Source: Rickettsia typhi (GTDB lineage Bacteria; Pseudomonadota; Alphaproteobacteria; Rickettsiales; UBA1997). From it: a DNA stretch of 57,124 nucleotides. Under the pieces are notes generated by a model. That model saw nothing but the letters and a program-made list of their open reading frames with translations. It did no database searches and had not been told where the DNA came from. This document shows, piece after piece, positions 43,887-55,000 of the stretch (positions are counted from its first letter, which is position 1; the number at the start of each line of letters is the position of its first letter). The position numbers and the translations under genes were made by a program. The stretch covers positions 183,505-240,628 of the forward strand of contig CAMBFC010000002.1 in the NCBI GenBank assembly GCA_945865905.1, in the 5' to 3' direction.

Positions 43887-43938
43887 TTTTGACTCAAGAT
43901 CAGCTTTTTCCTTTTGGCTTTTATTTTGTTTTTTTCTT

Positions 43939-44748
43939 CTACAAAATATCTGCTGCAATAATTTTTTTAACCACATCCTCAACTAATAGAATCAATTTTC
44001 CATCACTATCCATACCATCAAAAATTCCCTCAATACTATCATCACCATCTTTTGCAGAAATTTTTTCATGCAAGCAATATGCCTTAGAAAGCCAAGCGTT
44101 ACGCACATTGGCAAAACCAAAATCTAGCCAATTTTTATATAAAATCTCAAACTTATCCAAAAATTTTTGCAGCAGAATTTCTGGCGTAATTACAATTTTA
44201 AATTGAGATAAATTGCCAGCAGAAAAAATTGTATTATCTGGATTTGAATCAATATTGACGCCGATTCCTAAAACTACAAACTCACAATTTTGTTGGTTAA
44301 TTTTGCTTTCTAACAACAAGCCTGCCACTTTTTTTCTATCGATTAAAAGATCGTTAGGCCATTTATTTTGCACATTAAACTTGTGATAATTTACATTAAT
44401 ATTAGCCGCGCTAGATTTGCCAAAATCTTCATTTGCATCAATATTTCTTCCGCCAACCTTAATCAAATCTTCAACCGCCTGTCTCAAAGCCACAATCCCC
44501 ACAAAAGAAATCTGTCCAATTTTAGCCATCGCAACTTGCGGCTGTAGCACTAACGAAAAATACAAATTTCCCTTCGGCGAGGTCCAACTGCGATCCAAGC
44601 GCCCCCTTCCTAAATTTTGCATATCAGCCATAATAATTTCACCATCAAAAATCTGCCGCGAAGCAGCTTTTTCTAAGGCTGTAGAGTTTGTGCTAGCCAA
44701 TTCTTCATATTGATGAACGACAAAATTCTTATAATTCCAATTTTTCAT
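43939..44748 (-). CDS. birA: Biotin-[acetyl-CoA-carboxylase] ligase
   Basis: The 269-aa protein has the ligase motifs GRGRLDRSWTSPKGNLYFSLVLQP, VQNKWPNDLLIDRKKVAGLL and VVLGIGVNIDSNP. It has no N-terminal winged-helix domain, so it is the monofunctional type that biotinylates AccB without acting as a repressor. It is convergent with prfA and divergent from the TrcR gene. Confidence 0.92.
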   Translation of the reverse strand: MKNWNYKNFVVHQYEELASTNSTALEKAASRQIFDGEIIMADMQNLGRGRLDRSWTSPKGNLYFSLVLQPQVAMAKIGQISFVGIVALRQAVEDLIKVGGRNIDANEDFGKSSAANINVNYHKFNVQNKWPNDLLIDRKKVAGLLLESKINQQNCEFVVLGIGVNIDSNPDNTIFSAGNLSQFKIVITPEILLQKFLDKFEILYKNWLDFGFANVRNAWLSKAYCLHEKISAKDGDDSIEGIFDGMDSDGKLILLVEDVVKKIIAADIL

Positions 44749-44810
44749 ATTGCTTTTAAAATGACTTTTCAGTTAAGCTTATCAATATCTCCCATTTAAT
44801 TTCTACTAAA

Positions 44811-45401
44811 ATGACAGAACAAGATCTACCTTTAATGCGCAAAGCTACAGCGGTGTGGCTTATAGACAACACTTCTTTGACCTTCGATCAAATCGGTCGT
44901 TTTTGCGGTTTGCATGAATTAGAAGTGCAAGGCATTGCCGATGGCGATGTTGCAACTGGAATAATCGGGCAAAACCCAATTTTTTCTGGCCAATTAACTG
45001 AAGATGAAGTTAAGCGCTGCGAAAAAGATTCAGAGCGCTCACTTGTTCTTAATCATAATTCTGCCGCTGAAATCAAATCTTCAAGCAAAAAATCTGGCAA
45101 ATACACGCCAATAGCGCGTCGCCAAGATAAACCAGATGGCATTTCTTATTTGCTAAAATATTACCCAGAAATCACTAATTCGCAAATCAAAAAGCTTATC
45201 GGAACCACTGATGCCATGATCGATTCAATTCGCAATCGCACTCATTGGAATTTAAAAAACATCAAACCACGCGATGTTGTTCTTCTTGGTCTGTGCAGTC
45301 AATCACAATTCAACGAAATCATTCTAACCGCTAAAGCAGCGCCTGAAGGTGAAGTTGAAAAACCAAAAAAGAAAAAGAAAACAGTTAAAAAATCAGCATA
45401 A
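44811..45401 (+). CDS. trcR: TrcR/DUF1013-family cell-cycle transcriptional regulator
   Basis: The 196-aa protein starts with LPLMRKATAVWLIDNTSLTFDQIGRFCGLHELEVQGIADGDVA, the nearly invariant DUF1013 sequence of alphaproteobacteria. A second helical part follows with PDGISYLLKYYPEITNSQIKKLIGTTDAMIDSIRNRTHWN and a Lys-rich tail. In Caulobacter this family (TrcR) associates with RNA polymerase and supports ctrA/gcrA-type cell-cycle transcription. It is the clearest taxonomic marker in the window. It lies 14 bp upstream of bcp. Confidence 0.9.
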   Translation: MTEQDLPLMRKATAVWLIDNTSLTFDQIGRFCGLHELEVQGIADGDVATGIIGQNPIFSGQLTEDEVKRCEKDSERSLVLNHNSAAEIKSSSKKSGKYTPIARRQDKPDGISYLLKYYPEITNSQIKKLIGTTDAMIDSIRNRTHWNLKNIKPRDVVLLGLCSQSQFNEIILTAKAAPEGEVEKPKKKKKTVKKSA

Positions 45402-45415
45402 TTTAAAAAGCGATT

Positions 45416-45880
45416 ATGAAAATTGAAGTTGGAAAAAACGCTCCCACATTTACTCTACCAACTGATTCTGGTGAAGAAATTTCTCTATCTGATCTTAAAG
45501 GAAAAAATGTCGTTTTATATTTTTATCCAAAAGACGATACCCCTGGTTGCACCATCGAAGCGCAAGATTTTACTAAAAAATTACCTGAATTTGAAGCGCT
45601 CGATACCATCGTGCTTGGCATTTCAAAAGATAGCGTAAAAAGCCATTGCAAATTCATCGAAAAATACGACTTAAAAGTTACTTTATTAGCCGATGAATCA
45701 CAAAAAACTTGCCAAGATTACGATGTAATCAAAGAAAAATCGATGCTTGGAAAAAAATATATGGGGATCGAACGCAGCACTTTTTTGATCAATAAAATTG
45801 GAAAACTCAACAAAATATGGCGCGGCGTTAAGGTCAACGGCCATGTAGAAGAGGTATTGGCGGCAATAAAACAAATCTAG
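45416..45880 (+). CDS. bcp: Bcp/PrxQ-type thiol peroxidase
   Basis: The 154-aa peroxiredoxin has the peroxidatic Cys45 in YPKDDTPGCTIEAQDF. The resolving Cys usually five residues later (C50 in E. coli Bcp) is Gln here. C78 and C99 are the only other cysteines, so it probably works as a 1-Cys enzyme or uses C99 as an alternative resolver. It reduces hydroperoxides with thioredoxin or another thiol donor. It follows the TrcR gene closely. Confidence 0.92.
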   Translation: MKIEVGKNAPTFTLPTDSGEEISLSDLKGKNVVLYFYPKDDTPGCTIEAQDFTKKLPEFEALDTIVLGISKDSVKSHCKFIEKYDLKVTLLADESQKTCQDYDVIKEKSMLGKKYMGIERSTFLINKIGKLNKIWRGVKVNGHVEEVLAAIKQI

Positions 45881-45979
45881 AGCCTTTTTTTAGAAATAAA
45901 ACTTGATTCTTTCTTACAAAACTCTATCTTTATTGCCCATTTTTATTTTCGTTATTAACAACAGTTATTTACTTTAAGC

Positions 45980-46681
45980 ATGTCTAGCTTCCAATTAAAA
46001 GCAGAAAAAAGAGAAAAACTTGGCTCTTTAGAAGCGCGCAGATTCAAAAAAGCCGGCAAAATTCCAGCTGTAATCTATTCATCAAAGGGCAATTTAAACA
46101 TCACCCTTGATAGAAGAGAATTCGAACATGAATTCTTCAAAGGCAATATTCAAACTCGCATCGCTGAGCTTGAACTTGCTGGCAAAAAAATCAGAGTAAT
46201 CGCTCGCGCAGTTGAGCTTGATCCAGTTTCTGATCATCCAATTCATGTTGAACTTCTCAATTGTGATGAAAGCAAAACTTTTAAAGCAACTACAAAAATC
46301 AATTTTATCAACCAAGATAAAGCTCCTGGTTTAAAAAAAGGCGGATTCCTTCATGTTGTACTTAGAAAAGTAGAAATTCTTTGCGATAACGCTAACAACA
46401 TCCCTGATAAAATCGATATTGAAGCTGGTTATTTGCAAGTTGGCAGCAAAGTTAGAAGCCAAAGTTTAAAGCTTCCTGCTGGCGTTACGCTTAAAAGAAA
46501 AGATAATTTTTTGATCGCATCAATTATTGGTCGCGGTAAAGCTGAAGAAGAAGTTGTTCCGGGTGCAGCGGCTTCAGGTGCGGCTCCGGCAGCGGGTGCT
46601 CCAGCGGCAGCGGCTCCAGCGGCAGGCGCAAAACCAGCAGCGGGTGCTAAGGCTCCAGCTAAGGATGATAAGAAGAAATAA
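45980..46681 (+). CDS. rplY: Large-subunit ribosomal protein bL25 (Ctc/TL5 type)
   Basis: The 233-aa protein has the 5S rRNA-binding L25 domain at the start (LKAEKREKLGSLEARRFKKAGKIPAVIY) and the beta-type TL5 domain with LLNCDESK and KIDIEAGYLQVGSKVRS. From about residue 193 a tail made of Ala, Gly and Pro is encoded by imperfect GCAGCGGGTGCTCCAG-type repeats, then KDDKKK. Such tails are known in alphaproteobacterial Ctc. The usual partner pth is absent; rnhA follows on the opposite strand. Confidence 0.94.
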   Translation: MSSFQLKAEKREKLGSLEARRFKKAGKIPAVIYSSKGNLNITLDRREFEHEFFKGNIQTRIAELELAGKKIRVIARAVELDPVSDHPIHVELLNCDESKTFKATTKINFINQDKAPGLKKGGFLHVVLRKVEILCDNANNIPDKIDIEAGYLQVGSKVRSQSLKLPAGVTLKRKDNFLIASIIGRGKAEEEVVPGAAASGAAPAAGAPAAAAPAAGAKPAAGAKAPAKDDKKK

Positions 46682-46704
46682 ATTTCTTTAGTTATTTGTT
46701 TTGC

Positions 46705-46740
46705 AAAAAAGGCGATCTGCGAAAGTGGGTCGCCTTTTTT
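46705..46740 (+). terminator. Intrinsic terminator of rplY (possibly bidirectional)
   Basis: AAAAAAGGCGA (46705-46715) pairs with TCGCCTTTTTT (46730-46740) around a 14-nt loop. It has a T-run on both strands and lies between the convergent genes rplY and rnhA, so it can serve both. Confidence 0.9.
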
Positions 46741-46746
46741 GTTGGA

Positions 46747-47181
46747 TTATCTTTGTACCGCACCACAAGCCAACTCATCCGCCATCTCATTATATTTGTT
46801 GCCGCTATGGCCCTTCACCCATTTCCACTCAATCTTATGCTTTGCCGATTCTGCATCTAGCTCCATCCACAAATCGACATTTTTGATTGGCTTTTTTGCT
46901 GCATTCTTCCAGCCATTTTTTTTCCAGCCGTGAATCCATTCCATGATTCCATTTTGCACATATTTGCTATCAGTGTAAACCACGATGTCGGCGGAGATTT
47001 TTTTTACAGCACGAAGAGATTCAATCACTGCTTTTAATTCCATGCGATTATTTGTGGTGTCTTTTTCACCACCAGAGATTTTTTTGATATGTTCTTTGTA
47101 AAGTAAAACCGCGCCCCAACCTCCTGCACCAGGGTTTCCACTGCAGGCACCATCTGTGTAGATTGTGATTTTATTAGTCAT
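46747..47181 (-). CDS. rnhA: Ribonuclease HI
   Basis: The 144-aa enzyme has the catalytic carboxylates in IYTDGACSGNPGAGGWGAVL, NNRMELKAVIESL, VVYTDSKYV and NEMADELA. It degrades RNA in RNA-DNA hybrids. It is the third gene of the minus-strand group dxs-sdhB-rnhA and is convergent with rplY. Confidence 0.95.
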   Translation of the reverse strand: MTNKITIYTDGACSGNPGAGGWGAVLLYKEHIKKISGGEKDTTNNRMELKAVIESLRAVKKISADIVVYTDSKYVQNGIMEWIHGWKKNGWKNAAKKPIKNVDLWMELDAESAKHKIEWKWVKGHSGNKYNEMADELACGAVQR

Positions 47182-47224
47182 CGCTTGATTTATTTGGCTT
47201 TGATTTTTAACTCCTAACCAATAT

Positions 47225-48022
47225 TTAAGCTTTGCGATCTGCCAGCATTTGCTTGATTGTGCCGATTGCCTTAGCAGGGTTCAAGCCCTTTGGACAAACA
47301 TTGGCGCAATTCATGATTGTGTGGCAACGATAAAGTTTGAAAGGATCTTCTAGCGCATCCAACCTAGCAGCAGTAGCATCATCGCGAGAATCGGCAAGAA
47401 AACGATAGGCTTGCAGCAAGGTTGCGGGGCCTAAATATTTATCGCCGTTCCACCAATAGCTTGGGCAAGAAGTAGAGCAGCAGGCGCATAAAATACATTC
47501 GTAAAGACCATCGATTTTTTCACGATCTTCTGGCGATTGTAAACGCTCTTTATTTTGGTTGACAGGTTCTGCCGCCTGAAGCCACGGCTGCACTGATTTA
47601 TATTGTTCATAAAAATGAGTAAGATCGGGCACCAGATCTTTTATCACCGGCATGTGTGGCAATGGATAAATTTTTACATCAGATGATTTGCAATCGCCAA
47701 TTGATTTGGTGCAAGCTAGAGTGTTAGAGCCATCTATGTTCATCGAGCATGAGCCACAAATTCCTTCACGACAAGATCTGCGAAAAGTTAGTGAACTATC
47801 ATATTCTGCTTTGATTTTTATTAGGGCATCAAGCACCATGGGGCCGCATGTGTCTAGGTCTACTTCGAATGTGTCAATATGAGGATTTTTTTTCTCAGCA
47901 TCTTCTGGATCATAGCGATAAATTTCAAACTTGCGAATATTTTTGCCACCAGTGCTTGATTTATAAAGCTTTCCAGCTTTTTTATCGATTTGAGAATTTT
48001 TTGGTAAAGTAAACTCGGCCAT
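47225..48022 (-). CDS. sdhB: Succinate dehydrogenase iron-sulfur subunit
   Basis: The 265-aa protein has the [2Fe-2S] ligands in [21 protein letters not shown], the [4Fe-4S] ligands in [16 protein letters not shown] and the [3Fe-4S] ligands in [15 protein letters not shown]. It passes electrons from SdhA to quinone in complex II. The other subunits (sdhC, sdhD, sdhA) are not next to it; dxs lies 40 bp upstream on the same strand. Separation from sdhA is uncommon. Confidence 0.95.
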   Translation of the reverse strand: MAEFTLPKNSQIDKKAGKLYKSSTGGKNIRKFEIYRYDPEDAEKKNPHIDTFEVDLDTCGPMVLDALIKIKAEYDSSLTFRRSCREGICGSCSMNIDGSNTLACTKSIGDCKSSDVKIYPLPHMPVIKDLVPDLTHFYEQYKSVQPWLQAAEPVNQNKERLQSPEDREKIDGLYECILCACCSTSCPSYWWNGDKYLGPATLLQAYRFLADSRDDATAARLDALEDPFKLYRCHTIMNCANVCPKGLNPAKAIGTIKQMLADRKA

Positions 48023-48062
48023 TTTTGTAACTAGTTTATTAAAAATAATGCAGAAATTTTAT

Positions 48063-49982
48063 CTAATTTTTCTTAATTGTCGACATGATAATTTTTACAA
48101 TTGAAACAAAACCTAATCCTGCCTCTTCTTGCATTTTTGCCGCCGAATTTTGTTCGATAAATTTATCATCCATGAATAACGCGCGAAACTTGAAATTTGG
48201 CCGCTCCATCAGGCTTTGCTCTAATAAAAATTGCGTGATTACAGAACCAAATCCACCAATTGCACCTTCTTCGATTGTAATTAAAAGTTCGTGATTTTGA
48301 GCGAGATTTTTTACTAGATCGGCGTCAAAAGGCTTGGCAAATCTTGCATCAGCAATTGTTATTTCTATTGCGAGTTCTTGTTTTATTTTTTCTGCGGCAG
48401 CGAGAGATTGTTGCAACATTGTGCCATAAGATAAAATTGCAACACGACTTCCTGCCTTGATAATTCTGCCTTTGCCAATTTCTAGCATTTCATTATCTTG
48501 AAAATTTATTTGTTGTACTGATTCACCACGCGGGTATCTGAAGGCGCTCGGACGATCATTTATGGCGTTGGCAGTGTTAACCATTTTTACTAATTCTTGG
48601 CCATCTGCAGCGGCCATTAGCACAAAATTTGGTAAATTTATTAGATAGGCAATATCGAACGAACCTGCATGGGTTGGGCCGTCAGCACCTACAAATCCAG
48701 CACGATCTATTGCAAAACGCACTGGCAATTTTTGCACTGCAACATCGTGAACTACTTGATCATAAGCGCGTTGCAAGAAGGTAGAATAAATGGTGGCATA
48801 GGGCTTGAGGCCTTCGGTGGCAAGACCTGCGGCAAATGTTACTGCATGCTGTTCTGCGATTCCTACATCAAAAATTTTATCAGGATGATTTGTGGCAAAA
48901 ATATCAAGCCCAGTGCCTGCGGGCATCGCCGCTGTTATTGCAATAATTTTTTTATCTGTTTTAGCGAGTTCACTTAAGCGAGTGCCAAAGACCTTACTGT
49001 ATGAAGGATGTGGCGATTTTGATTTTTCTTGCACTCCAGTTTCTGGATCAAATTTTGCAACGGCGTGAAGTCTATCCGAGCTTTGCATTACCTCATTGTA
49101 GCCCTTGCCTTTTTGCGTTACACAATGAATTAAAATTGGATCTGCCGAATTATCATCACGAATATTTTCTAGAATTGGCACTAGAACCTCTAGGTTGTGG
49201 CCATCTATTGGACCGATATAATAGAAGCCCATTTCTTCAAAAATATTGCCACCCATCCACCATTCTTTGGCAGCTTTTTCAAACTTGCGCAATCCATTAG
49301 CAACGCCTTCTGCGCGAAATTTATGCGAAATTTTTTTGGAAATATCGCGAAATTTTAAATATGATTTTGATGCAGCAAGACGCGAAAGATAGTGCGACAT
49401 CGCGCCAGTAGGGGGCGCAATCGACATATCATTATCATTTAAAATAACGATGAGACGATTATTTTGATAAAATTCATCTGGCAATGCGCCAGCGTTATTC
49501 ATGGCTTCGTAGGCCATTCCAGCGCTAATTGCGCCATCACCAATCACGGCGATTGTGTGTGATTTTTCACCTTTTATTTTTTTGGCAACAGAAATACCAA
49601 GTGCCGCTGAGATAGATGTAGAGCTGTGCCCCGCTCCAAATGGATCATATTCGCTTTCGGCTCTGCGCGTAAAACCAGCTAAACCATCTGGCTGGCGAAT
49701 TGTGTTAATGCGTGATTTGCGACCGGTAATGATTTTGTGCGGATAGGCTTGGTGACCAACATCCCAAATTAAACGATCGTTTGGCGTATCAAAAACATAA
49801 TGCAATGCCACCGTCAACTCAACAACTCCAAGGCCTGCGCCAAGATGACCGCCCGTTTCTGAAACAGCACGAATTGTAGCCAAGCGCAATTCATCAGCAA
49901 TTTGCGGCAAATCTTGATGTTGAAATTGACGCAAGTCACGCGGAAAATTGATTTTGTCTAAAAGCGGAGTTGATTTACTCAT
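48063..49982 (-). CDS. dxs: 1-deoxy-D-xylulose-5-phosphate synthase
   Basis: The 639-aa transketolase-like enzyme shows [29 protein letters not shown], the thiamine diphosphate motif [21 protein letters not shown]...[26 protein letters not shown] and [15 protein letters not shown]. It makes DXP from pyruvate and glyceraldehyde-3-phosphate, feeding both the MEP pathway (dxr, 23.3 kb) and PdxJ (51.3 kb). Its promoter is visible upstream. Confidence 0.96.
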   Translation of the reverse strand: MSKSTPLLDKINFPRDLRQFQHQDLPQIADELRLATIRAVSETGGHLGAGLGVVELTVALHYVFDTPNDRLIWDVGHQAYPHKIITGRKSRINTIRQPDGLAGFTRRAESEYDPFGAGHSSTSISAALGISVAKKIKGEKSHTIAVIGDGAISAGMAYEAMNNAGALPDEFYQNNRLIVILNDNDMSIAPPTGAMSHYLSRLAASKSYLKFRDISKKISHKFRAEGVANGLRKFEKAAKEWWMGGNIFEEMGFYYIGPIDGHNLEVLVPILENIRDDNSADPILIHCVTQKGKGYNEVMQSSDRLHAVAKFDPETGVQEKSKSPHPSYSKVFGTRLSELAKTDKKIIAITAAMPAGTGLDIFATNHPDKIFDVGIAEQHAVTFAAGLATEGLKPYATIYSTFLQRAYDQVVHDVAVQKLPVRFAIDRAGFVGADGPTHAGSFDIAYLINLPNFVLMAAADGQELVKMVNTANAINDRPSAFRYPRGESVQQINFQDNEMLEIGKGRIIKAGSRVAILSYGTMLQQSLAAAEKIKQELAIEITIADARFAKPFDADLVKNLAQNHELLITIEEGAIGGFGSVITQFLLEQSLMERPNFKFRALFMDDKFIEQNSAAKMQEEAGLGFVSIVKIIMSTIKKN

Positions 49983-50027
49983 AGGTTAATAATAGTGTCT
50001 AGAGCCTGTAAAAGATTCGATGCGCCT

Positions 50028-50055
50028 ATTATAATAGTACCATATAGCGAATCAA
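50028..50055 (-). promoter_or_regulatory. Candidate sigma70-type promoter of dxs
   Basis: On the minus strand, TTGATT (50050-50055), a 16-bp spacer and a perfect TATAAT (50028-50033) lie about 45 bp before the dxs start. Transcription would begin near 50021. A GATTCG/CGAATC inverted pair (50014-50019 and 50049-50053 region) brackets the -10 box and could be an operator. Confidence 0.6.
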
Positions 50056-50137
50056 GTTTAAGTTAATCAAATTTTATTTTGAGGATTTTTTCTTTATTTA
50101 TTAAGATTTTTAATCGCAATCACACAATTTATAAATC

Positions 50138-51292
50138 ATGATAAAGTTTTCACGCGATCAAAATTTTATCGCTTTATTTTATTTGCTTTTCAGTATTTTA
50201 ATTGCCTCAATATCGTTTGGAATCAACATTGTAGCGTTTTCGGCCGTTTTATTAAATCACCAAGTTTCACCTTTTTTAATTGGCACCGCTAACGCTATAG
50301 AGGTTTTTTCTAGTATCATACTATCTTTTTTCTTTAGTAAAATAGTTTCAAGATTGACGATTTTAAAAGCTGCAATCGTTTTTGCTGCTATTTATTGCGC
50401 ATCAATTTTATCGATTTTTTTCTATCAAAATTTTTATTTATGGCTGTTTTTTTGTGTTTTAAACGGCAGCTCTTGGTTCGCTTTGTTCGTGATTCGACAA
50501 GCTTGGATTAACCACTTAGTTCACGATAAAAATCGCAGTATAATTTTGGCATTAACCACCACAATTTTTTGTGGAGGCTTTATTGGCGGATCATTTGTAG
50601 TAAAATATTTTGGCGCCCTAAACTATACTTCCTTCTTACTCTCATCTAGTTTTATAGCATTATCAATTTTAATATTAATTTTAATTAAAGATACGCGCCC
50701 AAAAACTATCGATTCGCAACGAATTGGTTTTTATGATTTTTTTAAACATAATCCCCGCGTTGCTCTAGCCAAGTTTTTGCTTGATCTACAGAACTTTTGT
50801 CTTATTACCTTAACCGTAATTTTTGGTGTAAAAATTGGCCTTAGCGCAGAAAATGCTGGCTTGCTAATTGCGGCCTTTATGGCCAGTGGAATGTGTGATT
50901 TATATGCTGGATTTTTAGTCAAAAAATATAATCCCTATAAGATGATAAAACTAGGATTCATAGGCTGCCTCACCACAATTGTTATTGCAATTTTTACCTA
51001 CGAATCTTATATCACATTATTGATTTTATTTTTTCTTTTTGGTGCGTCTACCGCCTCAACATTTATCGCAACTTTAACAATTACCAACGAAACTTTTTCT
51101 AAACAAAAATTAATTGCCGCCAATTCAACATTTCAATCAATTGGTGCTGTTGGATCTTTAATTGGAGCTCTTTGTGGCGGATTTTTTATTCAAGTTTTTG
51201 ATTTTTATGGATTTTTTATTGCGATAATTTTAGCAAATATTTTTTACTTAACTTTTACTTTTTTTTATGAAAAAAAACTCACAAAAAATTAG
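50138..51292 (+). CDS. Major facilitator superfamily transporter
   Basis: The 384-aa protein has about 12 hydrophobic helices, a loop between helices 2 and 3 with SKIVSRL, and a central cytoplasmic loop near residues 185-205 (KDTRPKTIDSQRIGF), which is MFS architecture. Substrate motifs are not recognisable; the NGSSWFALFVIRQAW region does not match a named family that I know. It overlaps pdxJ by 26 bp, so the two are translated from one message. Confidence 0.82.
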   Translation: MIKFSRDQNFIALFYLLFSILIASISFGINIVAFSAVLLNHQVSPFLIGTANAIEVFSSIILSFFFSKIVSRLTILKAAIVFAAIYCASILSIFFYQNFYLWLFFCVLNGSSWFALFVIRQAWINHLVHDKNRSIILALTTTIFCGGFIGGSFVVKYFGALNYTSFLLSSSFIALSILILILIKDTRPKTIDSQRIGFYDFFKHNPRVALAKFLLDLQNFCLITLTVIFGVKIGLSAENAGLLIAAFMASGMCDLYAGFLVKKYNPYKMIKLGFIGCLTTIVIAIFTYESYITLLILFFLFGASTASTFIATLTITNETFSKQKLIAANSTFQSIGAVGSLIGALCGGFFIQVFDFYGFFIAIILANIFYLTFTFFYEKKLTKN

Positions 51293-52046
51293 ACTTGGTA
51301 TAAATATTGATCATGTTGCAACGATTCGCAATGCCAGAGGAGGATCGCATCCAAGCCCAGTTAAAGCAGCAATTTTAGCACAAAAATATGGTGCCAACGG
51401 AATCACCATTCACTTGCGCGAAGATAGAAGACATATTCGCGACGAAGATTTATCGGCGATAAAAAAAGCAATAAAATTGCCAATAAATTTAGAAATGGCA
51501 GCAACCGATGAAATGCTTGCAATTGCTCTTAAAACAAGGCCCAACGCTGTTTGCATTGTGCCAGAAAAACGCCGCGAAGTCACAACTGAAGGCGGACTTG
51601 ATGTTATAAAATATTCTGCAACGCTAAAAGAAATGATAAAAAAATTGCATGCAAAAAAAATTCGCGTATCACTTTTTATTGATGCGAATGCAGCTCAAAT
51701 CAATCAATCTGCAAGGGTTGGCGCTGATATTGTAGAAATTCATACTGGAGAATTTTGCCATATTTATGAGGCATTTTTTCAGCTTAAAAAAACATCTAAT
51801 GGCAAAAAAATTGCATTACAAAAAGATCTAGCAACCGAATTTAATAAGATCAAAAAATGTGCTGTGATGGCTGATTCTCTAGGGCTAGAATGCCATGCTG
51901 GTCATGGATTAAATTATGTTACCGCAAAAAAAATTGCAAAAATCATACAAATCAAAGAGCTAAATATTGGGCATTTTATTATTGGAGAGTCTTTGTTTGA
52001 AGGACTTGAAAAGGTAATTAAAAAAATGAGAATTGCAATTTCTTAA
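51267..52046 (+). CDS. pdxJ: Pyridoxine 5'-phosphate synthase
   Basis: The 259-aa barrel begins IRLGINIDHVATIRNARGG and has HLREDRRHIRDEDL, NLEMAATDEMLAIAL, VPEKRREVTTEGGLDV and GHGLNYVTAKKIAKI with IGHFIIGESLFEGL at the end. It joins DXP with 3-amino-2-oxopropyl phosphate to make vitamin B6. The ATG lies within the end of the MFS gene. The pathway partner pdxA is not in the window. Confidence 0.95.
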   Translation: MKKNSQKIRLGINIDHVATIRNARGGSHPSPVKAAILAQKYGANGITIHLREDRRHIRDEDLSAIKKAIKLPINLEMAATDEMLAIALKTRPNAVCIVPEKRREVTTEGGLDVIKYSATLKEMIKKLHAKKIRVSLFIDANAAQINQSARVGADIVEIHTGEFCHIYEAFFQLKKTSNGKKIALQKDLATEFNKIKKCAVMADSLGLECHAGHGLNYVTAKKIAKIIQIKELNIGHFIIGESLFEGLEKVIKKMRIAIS

Positions 52047-52058
52047 TCTCGCAATCAT

Positions 52059-55000
52059 TTATTCTTTATTTACGAATGGCGCAAATTTTTCTTTTAGCCA
52101 CAATCTAAAGCGATCAACATAACTAAACACCGCCGGCACTACAATCAGCGTTAAAATTGTTGAAGAAATTAATCCGCCAATAATCGCAACACCCATTGAG
52201 GTGCGCGGTTTTGCTGCTTCTGAGATGCCGATTGCTACAGGAATTGTTCCGGCAATTAATGCAAAAGATGTCATTAGGATTGGTCGCAAACGCACTACTC
52301 CGGCAAGAATTAAGGCCTCTTTGCGCGTCTTGCCTTCGTCAATCATTTGGTGAGCAAAATCTACCAACAAAATTGAATTTTTTCCTGATACGCCGAGCAA
52401 TAAAAATATCCCGAGAAAAGTAAAAATATTGAGACTTTCTCCAGCTAAAAAAACCGCTAAAAAGGCTCCACACAAAGCTAAAGGCAATGCCAATAAAATT
52501 GTAAATGGCGTGATAAAAGATTCGTATAAACTGGCGAGAATTAAATAAATAAAAATTAAAGCAATCAGCATCGCGGTTTTAAAGGATTCAACCATGTTTT
52601 TCATGTTTTCTGAATCACCAGAAAACTTATAACGAATATCATTTGGAAGCTTGGTCGTCTCATCATTAAATATTTTTGCAACATCATCAATAATATCACC
52701 AAGCCCCGCTTTTGGCGCCAAACTTGCGGTAATTTGAATATAGCGACCACGGTCTTGACGGTTGATGGTAGCGGCTTCTTGGCTTTCGCGCCCTTCAGCA
52801 ATATCCGCCAAGCGAATTAATTTTTGGTTAAAATTGGGCACAAAAACATTGTTAAAGTTTTTGCGCAAATCGCGCTGATCTTCTTGCAGGCGCACCCTTA
52901 AATCATATTCTAAACCATTTTGACGGAATTTTGTTGGAACATATCCTTCTACATAGCCGCGCAATTCTTCACCAATAGCCTGGTTATTGACTCCGTAGAT
53001 TTTTGCTGCTTGTTCTTTTACACGAACGCCAAATTCATTGCGTGTGCTTTTATTGCTAGAATCAACATCTTTTAAGCGTGGATCTTGTTTTAATTTTACT
53101 ATTAATTCTTGCGCGTATTTTTCTAGTGCAGCGGCATTATTTGAAATTAAATAAAGATTAAAAGGCTGGGTGCGAGATGCGCCACCAGAAGGATCATAGT
53201 CTTTTACTACTGGATTAGCATAAGCAAATTCTTTGAGCTGTGCGCGCAATTTTTCACGAAAATCCACTGTTGTAATATTGCGATCATGAGTCAACTTAAC
53301 ATATATAGAGCCACGATTTGACTGCTTAAAACCGTTTCCTACCGTTACTGCAGACACAACAACTTCTTTATTAGCACGAATAATTTCATCCACTTTTTGC
53401 GCTGTTTGCGCCGCATAATCAAGGCTTGAAGAAGCTGGAAGCTCTAGGGATACCGAAATTTCGCCATTATCATTTTCGGCAATAAAAGTTTTAGGAATAA
53501 AGGCAATCGTCGACATGCACAAAATAAATATCGCCAGCGTTGCAAGCAATATATTCTTGGGCTTATCGATGGCGTAGTGTAATATTTTTTTATATTTTGC
53601 TTCGAGATAATTTTGAAAACTATCGAATTTTTTTACTGCACGCGTAATAATCCAACCACCTTCGCGATGAGTAATTTTTTTGATATCAGCGAAGTATGCA
53701 CATAAAACTGGAATGATTGTAATTGCCACCACAAAGCTCACCATCATCGAAAAAGCCATGGTTAAGCCAAACTCTTTCATATATTGTCCGACTATGCCAT
53801 TCATGAATCCAACAGGCAAAAATACTGCAACTACCACTAGGGTTATCGCAACTACTGCCATCATTATTTCTGTTGTGGCTTCATATGCGGCCTTGATGGG
53901 ATTGATTCCGTGCTCAATTTTGCGATAGATATTTTCGGTTACTACGATTGCATCATCAACTAACAAACCAATCGCCAAGCTTAGAGCCAGAAGGGATATG
54001 ATGTTAATTGAAAAACCCGCAACATACATTGCAATAAAGGCACTGATAAAAGCAATAGGCAGCGCGATCGAGACAATGATTGTGGCGCGACTATTGGCGA
54101 GAAAGAAAAATATTACTAAAATTGTTAAAACAATTGAGATGAAGATTGTTTCATAAACATCACTCACATTATTGCGAATATATTTGCTAGAGTCAGTAAC
54201 GGCAACGATTTCTGGCTTTCCTTTCATTGCAGCAAAATCAGTTTTCATGCGCTCAATTTGCTCATTTACACCATCTACTACTTTAATAATATTAGAATCT
54301 GATTGGCGATAAACGCTGATAAATAAAGATTTTTTTCCATTGACGAAGGTGCGCGAATATTCATCCTCAAGACCATCAACCACTTGCCCAATATCAGAAA
54401 TTTTTGTTGGAACTTCATTGGAATAAAAACTCACAATAACATTTTCAACTTTTTTTAAATCGTTGAACTCGCTATCAGAGCTGTAGACAAGCTCGTTTGT
54501 AGTATCGCTGACTTTTCCAATTGGAACATTCTCACCAGATTCAGCTAATTTTTGCCTAACTTGCGATAAAGAAATGCTGCGTTTTTTTAATAAATTTTGA
54601 TCCAATAAAACAGCAATTTCTCTTTTGCGACCACCTAAAATTTCAACCAAACCAACGCTGCCAACCTGCTCTATTCTAGGCTTGATATATTGATCTGCTA
54701 AATCATATAACTCATATGGCGATAAATCTGCATTAACCGAAATCGTTAAAATTGGCTGATCAGCTGGATCTAATCTGCGAATTATCGATTCTTTTACATC
54801 TAAAGGAAGCCTTGGCTTTGCTTGATTGACGCGGTCTCTCACTTGTTGTTCGGCGTATTTTATATCAACATTATCATTAAAAGTTATAATAACCTGACTG
54901 GTATCTTTTAAACTTTTTGAAGTGATAGTTTTGATGCCCGAAACCGAACTGATTTCTTCTTCTAGCGGCTTTGATACCAAGGCCTCAATCTCAGTTGGAG

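Noticed and set aside
46556..46672. Short GC-rich repeats that might look like a CRISPR or minisatellite
   Set aside because: They encode the Ala/Gly/Pro tail of bL25 in frame and lack spacers; this is coding low complexity.
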